A stretch of 64,000 nucleotides of DNA, from contig JAEILZ010000001.1 of assembly GCA_018873225.1 (NCBI GenBank), positions 6,200,001 to 6,264,000 of the forward strand, given 5' to 3'. Position numbers and translations under genes: made by a program. Below are positions 42,368-53,722 of this stretch, in pieces. Under the pieces are notes generated by a model. The model made no database searches and was not told the origin of the DNA. It worked only from the letters and a program-made list of their open reading frames with translations. Each line of letters begins with the position of its first letter. The first letter of the stretch is position 1. This stretch comes from [Phialemoniopsis] sp. UDSM-2020. Taxonomy: Eukaryota; Ascomycota; Sordariomycetes; Thyridiales; Thyridiaceae.

Positions 42368-44996
42368 ATGCCTCTTGTGCATCCTTCAACCCTTATGGAA
42401 ACGGCTCAACCACAGTTGCCTGTCTATTCAGACAAGAGGGCAAGGATGAACGACACCAGTGGACCTGAAGATCCGAAGCCGAAACGTCCGCGAGCTGCCC
42501 AGGCATGTGATCTTTGCAGGGCCAAGAAGAACAAATGCGACGAGCTGTACCCCTGTACTCATTGCAAAAGTAAGTAGGCGAGCTAAGCCGACATTGACCT
42601 AGTCTTGTCCAAGGCTCGAGCATGACTTCATTCGCTCACCACAAAGTGTAGATCGAGGCGCCAAATGCGTATATCGTGGTGCCGATTCGCGACGAGGCCG
42701 CTTTCATCCCGAGTAACTTCAGTTCTGCTTCTCTCCTCCGTGGTTGTATCAGCAGTAGGCTTACTTTTCTACACGCAGGTACCTCCAACAGCTGGAGGAA
42801 CAGCTCAAAGCCCTCTCGGCGGCAGTGACCCTTCCTGTCGACATCAACAACCTGGAGTCTTTGCATGCTTCAGGTTCAGATGCAGACCGCCAACAGAACG
42901 ACTTGGGCTTTACAGGGTCGGAATGCGACTACCGGCAAGCCCAGTTGGGCGACAAGCAGTTTTGGCCCAGTCCGTTGCAGATGTCCCAGGAGGTATCAGG
43001 TGTCAACAGACATACTAAGAATATCGAATTCTATGGCAGCTCCAGCTCGGTTGCACTGCTATCAAGAGCACGGAAGCTAGGCAGCAAGACGGAAGGATTG
43101 CCTGAAGACGAAGAAGACGAGGGTGAGATTGTGTCTACCCTACACAATCCTGGCTTCTCTCCAGCCTCCGCGACAAGAAGTGAAGTGAACCGGCCTGAAA
43201 GAAGACCAACGTCCGGCAGCACCAACCATTATCAGCAATGCCGCCCATTTCTGGACAATTACTTCACAACACTACATTATTTGAATCCCATCATAAATAA
43301 GACAGACTTCCTCTCCAGATGCTCGTTATTGTGGACAAGCGGCGGAGCGGCTGCAGTGAGCCAAAGCTTTGTTGCCCTCTACTATGGCGTCCTGTCTCTG
43401 GGCGCATTGGTCGGCATCCGCGAAGATGAAGCCATAGGTGGAACTGATAACCTTCAATGGAGTAGGATCTTCTTCGAGGAGGCACGATCCCGCGCCAGTA
43501 TCACGATGATGACCGATGTCGAGATGGTCCAGTGCTATTATCTTCTGGTATGGGTCTCTGAACATTCTGCTCGCTGAGCTTGCTGCTAAACAAAGCAGGC
43601 AAAAATCTGTCAAAATGAGTTGAATCATCATAGTGAGTGGCTAAACAACTATTCATTACCGTAAATCTGACCCGCTGTGTAGCCGCATACATGTACAGCG
43701 GAATGGCCGTCAGGACCGCTTTGGCGATTGGGATCAACAGAGAGCCCAAGGCGAGTCAGATTCGTGACCCTACTTCATACAGGGCAGAAACCAGGACGTG
43801 GTGGTGAGCGAGAAACTCGACTTCCTTCGCATCAACATCGTGCTAACTTCATGATCAGGGGATTGTACTCCTTAGAAACGTGAGCTATTCCAGGAATCCC
43901 ACGAAGCGCAGGCTCAGCTGATGGATGTAGCGAAATGTCTTTCTCTGTCGGCCGACCTGATTCTCTTGGCGCCGATGTGTACCACAATCGTCGTTACCCA
44001 GCCATCAGGAACGATTTGACCAAAGGAGAGCATCAATCCGACCTCCAAGATCCTTCGCATTGCGCTATTATTAAAGCTATGGTCGACTTCTCAAGAATTA
44101 CCAGGAGAGTTGTACTGGACATCTACTTTGCAGATGCAGCTTTACAGCAGTCCATCGCCCTGGCTCGTCAGATAGAACAGGAGCTGGAAATTTGGTTGGA
44201 ATCGTTACCACAACAGATCAGACCAACGAGAAATCAGGATCGCACAGGATTACTGAAGGCTGCTCGCGACCCCCAGTACGCGAAAAAGCAGAGGCTTGTG
44301 CTCAAAATTCGTATGTGTACCGGTCCTCGCAACACTAGTGATAGGCTATACTGACTTGATAAGGATATCATAACCTAAGAATCCTGCTCTTTGGCTTCTT
44401 CCTGACGAAATCATCGAAACTAGAACGCGCAACCGCAATTGGTCTACAGGAAGAAGTTACCAAATGCTTAGACTCAGCTAAGCAGACCATAGACACCATT
44501 TACGAGACCTGTCAACATCATGACTTCTTTAGAACATGGTATGTGCAATAGTCACTTCTCCAAAGATGGTCTGACCTGACATGCTTCCAGGTTCTACAAT
44601 ACAACGTATACGGTGTTTGCGACTTCAATCATACTTATATACATTTCACAAGAGTCAGACCACAACGAACTCGCAAGCTTGTACCGCCTTGTCGAGATGG
44701 CAATTGAGATTTTGGAGATCATGGATGAGTCAGTGGTTGCTACCAAGGCTGCGAAGATGATACACGGAGCGCTAGCCAAGGCTCGCTTGAGAGTTTTGGG
44801 CGATCCCGGTCCAGAGTTTGAATTTGGCAATGATGGCCCTTGGAATAGTTACGGTGGTCTGCTTGACTTCATGGATGGTGACTTCAGCGCCAACCTCCCT
44901 TTCCCCCCTTGGCGAGCCGCCAGAGATGTACCCGTACGGTGGAGCCATGCACTGACGCGGTCAAATACCTGGATTTGTTTGCTGGCGACGGTGTGA
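42368..44996 (+). CDS. Zn(II)2Cys6 transcription factor (cluster regulator 1)
   Basis: Nine exons: 42368..42569, 42652..42712, 42779..43547, 43599..43632, 43683..43803, 43859..43879, 43931..44310, 44364..44538 and 44591..44996; 722 residues. The zinc cluster CDLCRAKKNKCDELYPC and THCKNRGAKC is split by intron 1; a leucine-rich dimerisation helix follows (YLQQLEEQLKALSAA). The middle homology region carries the typical SLETEMSFSVGRPDSLG. Exon 6 is a 21-bp micro-exon encoding GLYSLET, needed for that motif. The first ATG (42368) is used; 42395 or 42446 are alternatives. It is divergent from the PhyH gene and is a likely pathway regulator that may also control itself through the shared elements. 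Confidence 0.88.
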
Positions 44997-45995
44997 AGTT
45001 GCTAAGAGGGGTGAAGCTTGCTAGCCTATTGAGTTTGATGGTTAGTGTTATAATTGTGTCCTTCAAACATGAGATTTTCGTGAATGTGACTCTTGGATCA
45101 AGGGATAGATATCTTATGGGGTGATGTGCAATCTAAGTATCAGTTATGCGCAGTCAGATCAATGTTGCTTTTAGGTTGATCAGACATGCCACTCTGAGGA
45201 TGTTCCGGTCGGCATGATGCCGCAGGTCCCGTACCTGTGCCAACAATCTAAACCGGCATAAGTCCGCGAGGCCAGCACTCAGCGGCATACCCGCCAGGAA
45301 CTGCAGAGAGTATTGGTCCCCTTTGACTCGATCTTTGTAAGGAGGCGCAGTGTCCCAGAACCCCCGGTGGCAAGCAAAGTGATCATGGTTATTGCTACCG
45401 CTAATTTTCAGTCTACTCTGTGCTTCAAGGTCACGCTCGAACGATGTGTTCAGATGAACCAGTGACCCAATCATGCCGTCTAGAACAGCGAGACACTCGG
45501 TAATAACGCGATGGAAAAACATCGCCACTCTCCAAGCCAACGGCATCCAGCATTGACTCTCGCCATCGCCCACTCGGTCCTTTTGAGACTTTGGGCGACA
45601 CAGTGCACAGGATTTGCTTCCCTTCGACATGTTGCCGCTTGCAAGGTTGGGTTCCGGAGTGGATCCGGGAATTCCGGACGGCCCCCTCAAGTGGATCACG
45701 TCCGCCCGGCTTTCCCACATGCTCAGCGGAGCAAGGTACCTATGCCTCGAGTCGAGGCTGGTACTCAATTTGTGGGGGAAACCTCTCGGCATGGCCTCAG
45801 CTTGTATGTATATCGGGGGAATGTTTTCTGGGTTCAAATGCATTTCCAAAAGTTTGCCGTACATCTTGCATCCTAGGGCACGCGTTCTAAAATACAAAGC
45901 GAACGTCCGTGAGGCGTGCGACTTTGTCAAGATCAGACTCATCTGTTGAATTTATCTCGAAACGGAATCTAACTTGGAAAGCGATACGTGTAACC
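44997..45995. promoter_or_regulatory. Upstream region of the ThDP enzyme gene
   Basis: About 1 kb. No decamer element was found here by eye, so the ThDP gene may be controlled differently from the divergent pairs. It is crossed by a leftward 262-codon frame, listed separately. Confidence 0.4.
45154..45942 (-). CDS. Long open frame of uncertain status
   Basis: 262 codons without introns, starting at an ATG 54 bp upstream of and divergent from the ThDP enzyme. I recognise no domain; it has a cysteine pair (SCALCRPKSQKDR), many histidines and no signal peptide. Leftward frames of this length do occur by chance in GC-balanced fungal DNA. It could be an unknown gene or a shadow in a promoter. Confidence 0.25.
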   Translation of the reverse strand: MSLILTKSHASRTFALYFRTRALGCKMYGKLLEMHLNPENIPPIYIQAEAMPRGFPHKLSTSLDSRHRYLAPLSMWESRADVIHLRGPSGIPGSTPEPNLASGNMSKGSKSCALCRPKSQKDRVGDGESQCWMPLAWRVAMFFHRVITECLAVLDGMIGSLVHLNTSFERDLEAQSRLKISGSNNHDHFACHRGFWDTAPPYKDRVKGDQYSLQFLAGMPLSAGLADLCRFRLLAQVRDLRHHADRNILRVACLINLKATLI

Positions 45996-47879
45996 ATGGC
46001 CGAATACACAGCATCTTCAGCTATGCTGGAGGCCCTTGAGTCCGCCGGGGTGACGCATCTCTTCGTCAACCTAGGTAGTGATCATCCTGCCGTGATGGAG
46101 GCCATCACGAAACGAGGCAAAGATGGCAACAAGGGTATCAAGTTCATTACCGCGCCCAACGAGATGGTGGGGCTATCTGCCTGCCAAGGTTTCTACCAGA
46201 CTAGTGGCAAGATGCAGGCCATCTTGGTTCACGTGGATGCGGGAACCTTGGCCATGGGTGGTGCCATTCACAACGTCTCCAGGGCAAGGATACCTGTCAT
46301 CATGATTGCTGGCACATCCCCTGTGACGGAGGAGGGAGAGCTAGTTGGAAGCCGCAATGTAAGTTCACAGTCTACGTTGAGGACTACGATACTACGATCC
46401 GGGATTAATCTTTTGATGTACAGGAATTCATCCACTACATCCAAGATACGATAGACCAGCGGGGGATTGTCCGTAACTACACGGTGCTAAATCACGAGAT
46501 ACGCTCTGGCCGGAATATCAAGCAGCTCGTCCTCCGTGCTGCCCAATTCTCGCGTAGTGATCCTCAAGGGCCTTCTTACTTGATAGCCTCCCGGGAGGCG
46601 CTGGAAGAGACCATCGAACCATACGAGGTTGATGTGAAGAAATGGAAGCCGCTCACTCCAAAGGCACTTGATCCTGCATCAGTCAAGGAGATTGGTAATG
46701 CGTTACTCGATGCCAAGTCTCCCCTCATTATCACGAGTTACCTGGGTAGAAATGTGCCTGCAGTCGCCGCACTTGTCAAGCTGGCAGAAGCTGCCGGTGT
46801 TGCCGTCATGGTTAGTTGAGCCCTCACATGGCTAAGAAGAGACCGAAGTCAAACTTACAATAAAACATTAGGAAGCGATACCGAGCAGCATGAATTTCCC
46901 CCACAATCACCAGCTCTACGTCGGAAATCAGTGGAGTGAGGGCCTCAAGAACGGTCTCATGGACACAGCCGACCTCATCCTCGTGATCGACTGCGACGTG
47001 CCGTGGATCAAGAGCGTCTTCAAACCTTCCGACAAGGCGGCGATCTATCACATTGACTGCGACCCACTAAAGGTCAACATGTCACTGTTCCATCTCGATA
47101 CAGAGCTTACTTGCCAGGCAGATTCCAAAACCGCTCTTGAACAGATCCACGAGTTCATCAGCCAGTCCAAGACGACCGAGCAGGATGCCACTATCAAGGA
47201 GAGAACCGAGAGAATTTCCGCCATACACGACACATATCTCTCTGACATTCGCGCATTGGAAGCCGCGCCAGCCGATGACTCGATAATCACCCCGCATTAC
47301 GCTTTGTCTAGAGTTCGTGAGCACATCGATCCCGATGCTCTCATCCTCAACGAGGGCATCTCAAACTATCGGCCCATCTGCGACGTGCTAATGAGGTCGA
47401 CCCCGAGCACATACTTCACAAGCGGCGCCACCTCCCTCGGCTGGTGTGGAGGAGCCGCCGTTGGTGCCAAGCTCGCAAATCCGGACAAGCAGGTCGTCAC
47501 CATCTGCGGCGACGGAAGCTTCCTCTTTTCCATCCCATCTACCGTACACTGGATGGCTCGAAAGTACGAGGCGCCGTTCCTTACGATTGTCTTGAACAAC
47601 AGGGGGTGGAAGAGCCCTATGCTGAGCAACTTGGCTGTGCACAAGTCTGGCCACTCGAGCAAGGCGGCCACTGCTGACGACCTACACGTCACATTCGACC
47701 CGCCTGTTGACCATGCCCAGGTGGCGGTAGCGGCAGGAGCTGGATTTGGGGCCACCGTGAAGAAAGCATCAGAGCTTGATGCCGCACTTCAAAAAGCTCT
47801 GGAGACGGTCAAGGGAGGGCGTGTGGCTGTGGTGGACATATGGCTTCCCAAGTTCCAGGTTGGTGACAGAGTAGGCTGA
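45996..47879 (+). CDS. Thiamine diphosphate-dependent enzyme (acetolactate synthase/decarboxylase-like)
   Basis: Three exons, 45996..46358, 46424..46810 and 46872..47879; 585 residues. These enzymes decarboxylate 2-oxo acids or condense them. The N-terminal PYR domain has the ThDP-activating glutamate (ITAPNEMVGL, about residue 56), a central FAD/ADP-binding-like domain (AKSPLIITSYLGRNVPA) and a C-terminal PP domain with the ThDP/Mg motif GDGSFLFSIPS (about 464) through IVLNNRGW. The ending has no plastid or mitochondrial signal, so branched-chain amino acid synthesis is unlikely; a benzoylformate decarboxylase or lyase-type reaction on a 2-oxo acid is more plausible. It lies between regulator 1 and the laccase inside the metabolic cluster. 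Confidence 0.88.
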
Positions 47880-47981
47880 TTGCATGCAAATGGTCAGACA
47901 GCGCGATAGTATAGGCAGCGTTGTTGTCTATGTCCGCGGTATATCTCCAAGTTTACAGGATTATATACAGAATTAAGAGAT

Positions 47982-49975
47982 CTATACTTGGACGCAAGTC
48001 TCTGACTTATTGCCGAACTGATGAGAGCAGTGCGGGTTGAACGTCTCATTGCCATAAACATCGCCGCCGTAGGTGAAGTATCCTTGACTCTCTTCCAGTG
48101 GGATCTTTTGGATTTCTGTGGCGTTGCCAATCACCCAGACGGTTTGCATGCCTGCAATGTGTTAGTTCGATCGGACAGCAGTCACGACTCTGTTGTATCT
48201 GAGGACTTACCCATCATCATATGTTGCAGGGTGTGGCAGTGAATCAGCCAGACGCCCGGATGGTCGACCCTGATCCGCCACGCCCGCCAGCCAGCATCGA
48301 GACCCGCTTTCGTGGTGGTGATGTACCTGTAAAGCATAGATGTGTCTCGCTGGACAGGGTGATATCCAGCCTTCGCGATCTTGGCCTCGTTCTCGGTTGC
48401 GTTGTATGTGCCGTTTCCACTTCCAATGTCGTAGAAGTGTTGCCCGTGGGCATGGAAAGGGCTGCAAGTTGGTTTGCTTAGCATTTGACTGGCATCAGAT
48501 GGGTAAAGACTCTACTCACTGTACATCAACACCTCCTCCCATGTTGGCAAGAGATCCAGTGTTCTGGAAGACAATCTCCAGAACTTCTCCCACCTTGGCC
48601 GGGAATGCCTTGGTCTTGGGGTCCCAGCCGTAGTTCTGCATGGCTGCATCATAGTTCGGAACGGCCGCATCGCCTCTCTGGTAAATGTCGACCAGGAGTG
48701 GCACCTGGGTGACATTCTCCGTCCATGACAGGTTTGCCATTTTCCAGATCCACTGTTGGGTTTCGTTGCTGATCATCTGTCGCGCGTCAAGGACAACACG
48801 GCGAGTGACTTCGGCGAGAGTCGGGAAGTTAGGATCGGGGTGCAGAGGCTGAAGCGTGTATTCACCCCAGTCGTATGTGGCGTTCGGGAGTGTCAGAATC
48901 GACTTTGACGGCAACGTCGGGAGTTTGTGGCACTTCTCATACCGAAGGACACCAAAGCCCCGGTAGATAGCTGGACGATCTTTCGTCTCAAACTGGATAA
49001 AGTATGACGACTTGCCCTCGGCTTGCAGCTCCTCCTTGGTCTTGGTCTTGAACAAGACGTCATATCGCTGGCCAGAGCCCAGCTGTATCCTGTCGAACGT
49101 GGCGGGCTGTGTCCAATGCCCGCCGTCAACCTGGATGACAGTCAGGTTGCTGTGGCCTTCGAACCCAATGCTCGTATGCGACAGACTCGTCGAGCCAATG
49201 AAGCGGAAGCGGTAGGTCTTTCCCGGCTGTACGTCAATGACCGGCGGCTCGCACAAGCCTTTGCCTGACTCGTTGGCGTTATGTCCAATGCCGATGCCCT
49301 TTCCATTGAGGAGCACAGCATTCGTCTCTCCTCCAAAGACGAAAGGAACGCCCACGAGCCCAGCTTCCAACACCTCGTCTGTTTTGTTGAAGTAGTCATT
49401 CCAGAACAGGATCCGTTCCTCGTCATACTCGTACGGAGGTTTCTTGCAGTCGTCGACAATCAGTGCACCGGCGGCCGTGAGGGCCTGAGTCCCGATGTGC
49501 GAGTGGTAGAAGTACGTTCCAGCATCATCAAGCTCTGCTTCTACCTCGTAGTCGAAAAAGTGCTTGGGCTTGATGGGCCATTGCGACGCTTGCGGGCTAC
49601 CGTCGGAGAAGTGAGCGAATCTTTGTGCAAGGCCATGCCAGTGCTATGGAATGTTAGTACGAGCGTCGGGCCAATCGGAAACTTCCGATCAGGGAGCGAA
49701 AATGCAAGGGGTCGCACCATTGTCAGGTTGCTGTCGGTCATATCATTGTACACCCGGATCCATGTCGATGATCCGGGCTTCAGATGCAGTGTCGGACCGG
49801 GAGACGTGCCATTGACGACGACCGAGAGGCGATGCTCGCAAGCGACCGAGATATTCTGCTTCGTGACTCGTAGGACATGATCCGGCACAAAGGATTCATC
49901 GTGTGTGACCAGGGTGCCCCTGACGGCTCCGAGCATGCACCCGGCGAGGACAGTGAGGACGCTGGATGCCTTCAT
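47982..49975 (-). CDS. Secreted multicopper oxidase (laccase-like)
   Basis: Four exons, 49718..49975, 48520..49643, 48211..48461 and 47982..48151; 600 residues. Signal peptide at residues 1-20 (MKASSVLTVLAGCMLGAVRG). Four copper motifs are present: HWHGLAQ (about 87), YFYHSHIG (about 130), HPFHAHG (about 461, joined by the intron) and the type 1 site IHCHTLQHMMMGM (about 533), with a methionine axial position. Several N-x-S/T sites are seen (for example NGTSPG, NATYD, NETQQ), as in a secreted glycoprotein. It oxidises phenols or related donors with O2; it resembles fungal ascorbate-oxidase-like MCOs as much as classical laccases. It is convergent with the ThDP gene and could act on the same pathway, but it lacks the cluster promoter element. 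Confidence 0.92.
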
Positions 49976-50517
49976 TGTCGCATACCCAGCTGTCAATTGA
50001 AGCTTAAAAGTCTAAAATGCAAGATAGATCTTGGGACCCAAACGAAACTGGTCAGACGTCCATATGTATTCCTCCTGCATGGCATGGCATGGCCTGGCAT
50101 GCCGCAAGCCCCAAAGCTTAATGTCGTCATGACAAAGCCCTACAGCCGCGACTCATCCCAAGCATTTCAACGGTCTCCACGCTAATGCATGGGGGAGCTG
50201 GAGCTTCTAATCTTAGTACCGAAATGGCTCGAGATACCGGTATTGTCTTCAATTGGACATATGGGGGGATGATCTCAATAGCTAGCTAGGCTGTACGGGG
50301 AGCTAAAATCTCACCAGGGCTGATGCTTGTTGCGGGTGCAGCATTGCCGCACGCAAAACGTTGTCATTGGCTGTTGGAGAGGCTGAGCCAGGTTTCTTGG
50401 ACCCAGAGCTCGAGATCGTATTGCTCGGTTTGCCGGCTCATCGCTTACAGGTCTGAATATCGTCATATCATGCATCGGCTTGTCGCTTACTGTGGATGAA
50501 CATTCCATGCTTGAGTT
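49976..50517. promoter_or_regulatory. Promoter region of the laccase-like gene
   Basis: 542 bp between the laccase start and the 3' end of regulator 2. It contains a short palindromic run of GGCATGGCATGGCCTGGCATGCC at about 50081-50103. No gene. Confidence 0.4.
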
Positions 50518-52714
50518 CTAGACTACAAAATCACCGCTCAGCAGGGACCAGGCGTCGAACTGACCCCAGCCTTCATACAGATTTTGCTCGTCGAAGAAGC
50601 TCCCCGTATCTGGGTTGACCATGGGGAAATCCAAAGCCGCCTGGGGCCACTGTACCTCGGGCCATGTTCCGTCTTCCTTTCGCTGCGCGAGACTCTGATT
50701 GCGCAACGCGCCGCTGCCGTCTATATCGATGATGAGCTGCATGATGTTTGCCTGCTTCTCGCCGCTCTCGCACTGGTCAATAAGCTCGAGCAGCTTGCGA
50801 AGAACCAAGGAGCCTCCCCGGGCAATTGTCGTCTTCTCCGAGTATGGCGCGATGGAAGCGATGCAGGTTGCCACTCTGTGCTTCTGAAGCTCAGCCGCTC
50901 CCTCGCCCGGCGTGTACTTGTTCTTAAGCAGGTCGAGGGCAAGAAACACCCCTGCGGCTATGGTAGCTGAGACGTAAATCCTGGTGAGGCGAGGTCGTTA
51001 GCGGCTGTCATGCCTACTTGTAAGGCAGAGCCTTGAAATAGAGAGGACGTACCACGTCTGTTGATAAATATGAGGGAAGTCACTCGTATCAGATATGGCG
51101 GTCGCAGCTGCAAGGGCACATGTGCGCATCTCCTCGTAGCGGTCAAACTTCTCCATGCCAGAGCTGAAAAGTATGCGACACATCTTGAGCCTCCAGTGAT
51201 TCAGTGTAAAGGAGAAGTGGCATCGTTGACCTAGATCCCAGAGAGGTGCGTTCGCCTTGCTAGCAATCACCCAGGGGTCTTCCTGGTCAAGTATGTCGAG
51301 CTTCGTTAGTGTATCATAAAAGGCTTCCGGTGACTCGTGGTCTGAGGTGTAATGACGACGAATGATCGCGGCCATCTTGCCCAAAGCCATATGATGTCGC
51401 AAGGGCGCCGGGCTCCGTGTTGCGCTCTCAGCTGGCGTAACACCCAACAGATGCGCCAGATCGTCTGGATCTTCCAGCAACTCGCTTGTAAAGCCCTCAG
51501 GTGTGATAGATGGAGGGTGAGCTGCAGCACCAAGCCTGTCACATCCAAGGAGTCAGAAACATTCATACCTCCTGAGCATGACAGGTGGGAGGATAAGATG
51601 AACCACTTACCAATCACATATCACAAGCGACCACCATAATCGGCGTCCCACAGCCCGTTCTTGTGGTGTCGACCATAATGGCATGCGTCGAATCCTGTTT
51701 GGACAGTTCTCCTCGTTTCCAAGAAGATGCATCTTCAAGCATCTTGCCGTTGTGATTGCGACCTGTGTCAAAGTGAGCTCCCTCTGCCTCTCACCCAGAT
51801 GGCGGCTGCATAGATTCAAGATAGAGATGGCCTGGACAGTATGCAATCCTGGTTGCCCAATGTAATCGCACAGCTCGAGTTGACGGAGCACAGCTCGAAA
51901 CCATAGTTGTGGCAGCATGGAGAGGTCGGCACGTTCTAGAAATATCCGACTCAACTGGCCATAGTTGCTCGTCCTTTCCATGAATATCAGACCGACAGTG
52001 AGGACACTAAGATAGACAGCTAGCCAGGCATGGTTGCGCAGACGCTCCCATTCCCCTATCTCGAGAGCACACTCGAACTCATTGGACTCTTTGAGAAACG
52101 TCGAGGCATCCAAGGCACAGTGAATCCAACCGAGATACTCCAGAGAGAAGTGGACGAGAGCATTGCAGTCAGGCTTTGGGGGTAAGAGCGTCAGAACGGA
52201 TGACAACTCTTCAGGAACAGCAGAGTATATCGGTTCCTTGGCCGCATTTTCTTGTGCCACCCCGAGATTCCATTGCTCGAGGATAGTCGAGAAAACTTCA
52301 AAGTCACCTTGATCATTGGCGTTATCCGAGGGGCGGACGTCCCGTTGGCAGGGAGAGAGTGTTGTGCGCTGCCGCCGGCCTTGCAATATGGCTTCTAGGC
52401 GGGCGACACATTCGCGCAGAGTCGAGTTCTCCCGGATGAGTTCTGCATTGGTCTGGTGAAGTTGCGTACTGTCACCGGCCCTGGCGCACTATCAGTCAGC
52501 TGTTGCCCAAGCAAGAGTAGTAAGCCATTACGGCTTACAGCATGGGGGTGCCCCGAATGAGGACGACTTCTCGGGCGCATTTGTGGGCGATTCTCCCCCT
52601 GACACAATTGTCGCAGGGTATGGTCTTGCTGCATCGGACGCGGCGTCGGGCACACTCGGTGCACCGGAGCGGAGCCCGTTGGCTCTCCCGGAGATTGCGC
52701 ACGGCAGAGCTCAT
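50518..52714 (-). CDS. Zn(II)2Cys6 transcription factor (cluster regulator 2)
   Basis: Four exons, 52539..52714, 51611..52480, 51053..51535 and 50518..50980; 663 residues. Exon 1 encodes the zinc cluster CTECARRRVRCSKTIPC then DNCVRGRIAHKC (C-x2-C-x6-C-x5-C-x2-C-x8-C) after a short basic lead (MSSAVRNLRESQRAPLR). Exon 2 starts with a coiled-coil dimerisation element (ENSTLRECVARLEAIL) and continues with the fungal transcription factor regulatory domain (VGRRLWWSLVICDW). The reading frame around the zinc cluster differs from the long leftward frame there, so it is easily mis-called. It is divergent from the MFS transporter, with the decamer element between them, and is a second candidate local regulator. 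Confidence 0.88.
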
Positions 52715-53722
52715 CTCTCAGGCCAAGCAATTGTCCAGCAGGCGTGTCGACTGAGGGTCCTTTTCAGGGTCATAACAGGGCAAGTGGGCTTGTGTTCATC
52801 TCTCTGGCAGTGATCCGGAAGTAATCCGTGGCCAAGCATGGTATCAGAGATGCTGTAGGGGGTTTGATCCGGTATCAAGACAGTTGGCCACCGTGCCATT
52901 GGCTGCAGCTTGACTCGCTGCCTCGTAGCGCGGGACCCTCTTCCCCGGGAATCCCGCCCTTGAGAATCTGGTCCCAAGACCGTCCGGAGGAGGCCATACT
53001 CGCGCCAGTTCGCGTCAGTTCGCCCCAGTCTTTCCTGCCTTAGACCGGATTTGGTCTGGGCCACCCACCAGCATGGAGCACCGTCCCAATTACACTAGGT
53101 CTTGGCTTCGAAATATCTTCAAAGCCTGATGCAGTTTTCCCAAGTCTTGTCGCACCAACCAATATGGACGCCTGAATTGTCAGAAATGAGTATCGGTATG
53201 GATCCAGACCAGTCTTCCAATCGACTTGGCTCTCCACATCAATAGACCAGCCCTTCGGTAACTGCTAAGTTAAGGGGCTTGTCCGGGGTTCATGCGATCG
53301 GTTGGAGAATGTCGTACCCCATGTCCTTTCCCCAGATGCGAGAGAATTCCGACCTACCATGCCCACGCATGTCTCCGCACTTTCGTCTCTTTTCTCTAGT
53401 CTCCTGTTCTAGTCTTGCCTTGGCTGTAGACTTTGGGAGCACCGTGTGAATTCAAGGGGCGTTCCAGGTCCGGCAACAAGGCCGGATGAACCACAACCTT
53501 GTTTACCACTGAGCTCTCGACCACGAGGCACACCGCATTCTTCATCAGCTCGGTTGCGAAAATCCTATGTAAGAGGCCAGCGCCGCCCGACTTTACATCC
53601 AAGGAATCGAACCACCATCGACTGATGTTCCACACTTCATCCTCTCGTTCTCTTCAATCTTCTCTTCTTCTCTTCTTCTCAACTCCACACAGTCCTGGTC
53701 TGCGACCTTGCTACATCTCAAC
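52715..53722. promoter_or_regulatory. Divergent promoter of regulator 2 and the sugar transporter
   Basis: About 1 kb containing decamer site C at 53001-53030 and a strong CT-rich leader (53639-53691) just before the transporter start. A minus-strand T-loop-like GGTTCGATTCC near 53604 lacks a stem. No gene called. Confidence 0.65.
53001..53030 (+). promoter_or_regulatory. Tandem decamer element, site C
   Basis: CGCGCC then AGTTCGCGTC and AGTTCGCCCC followed by AGTC; the two complete units are in the 10-bp register seen at site A, and the preceding ten bases TACTCGCGCC (beginning at 52997) extend the pattern. It lies about 290 bp from the regulator 2 start and 690 bp from the transporter start. 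Confidence 0.68.

Noticed and set aside
53598..53618. Possible minus-strand tRNA T-loop
   Set aside because: No complementary T-stem or acceptor arm; lies in a promoter leader.
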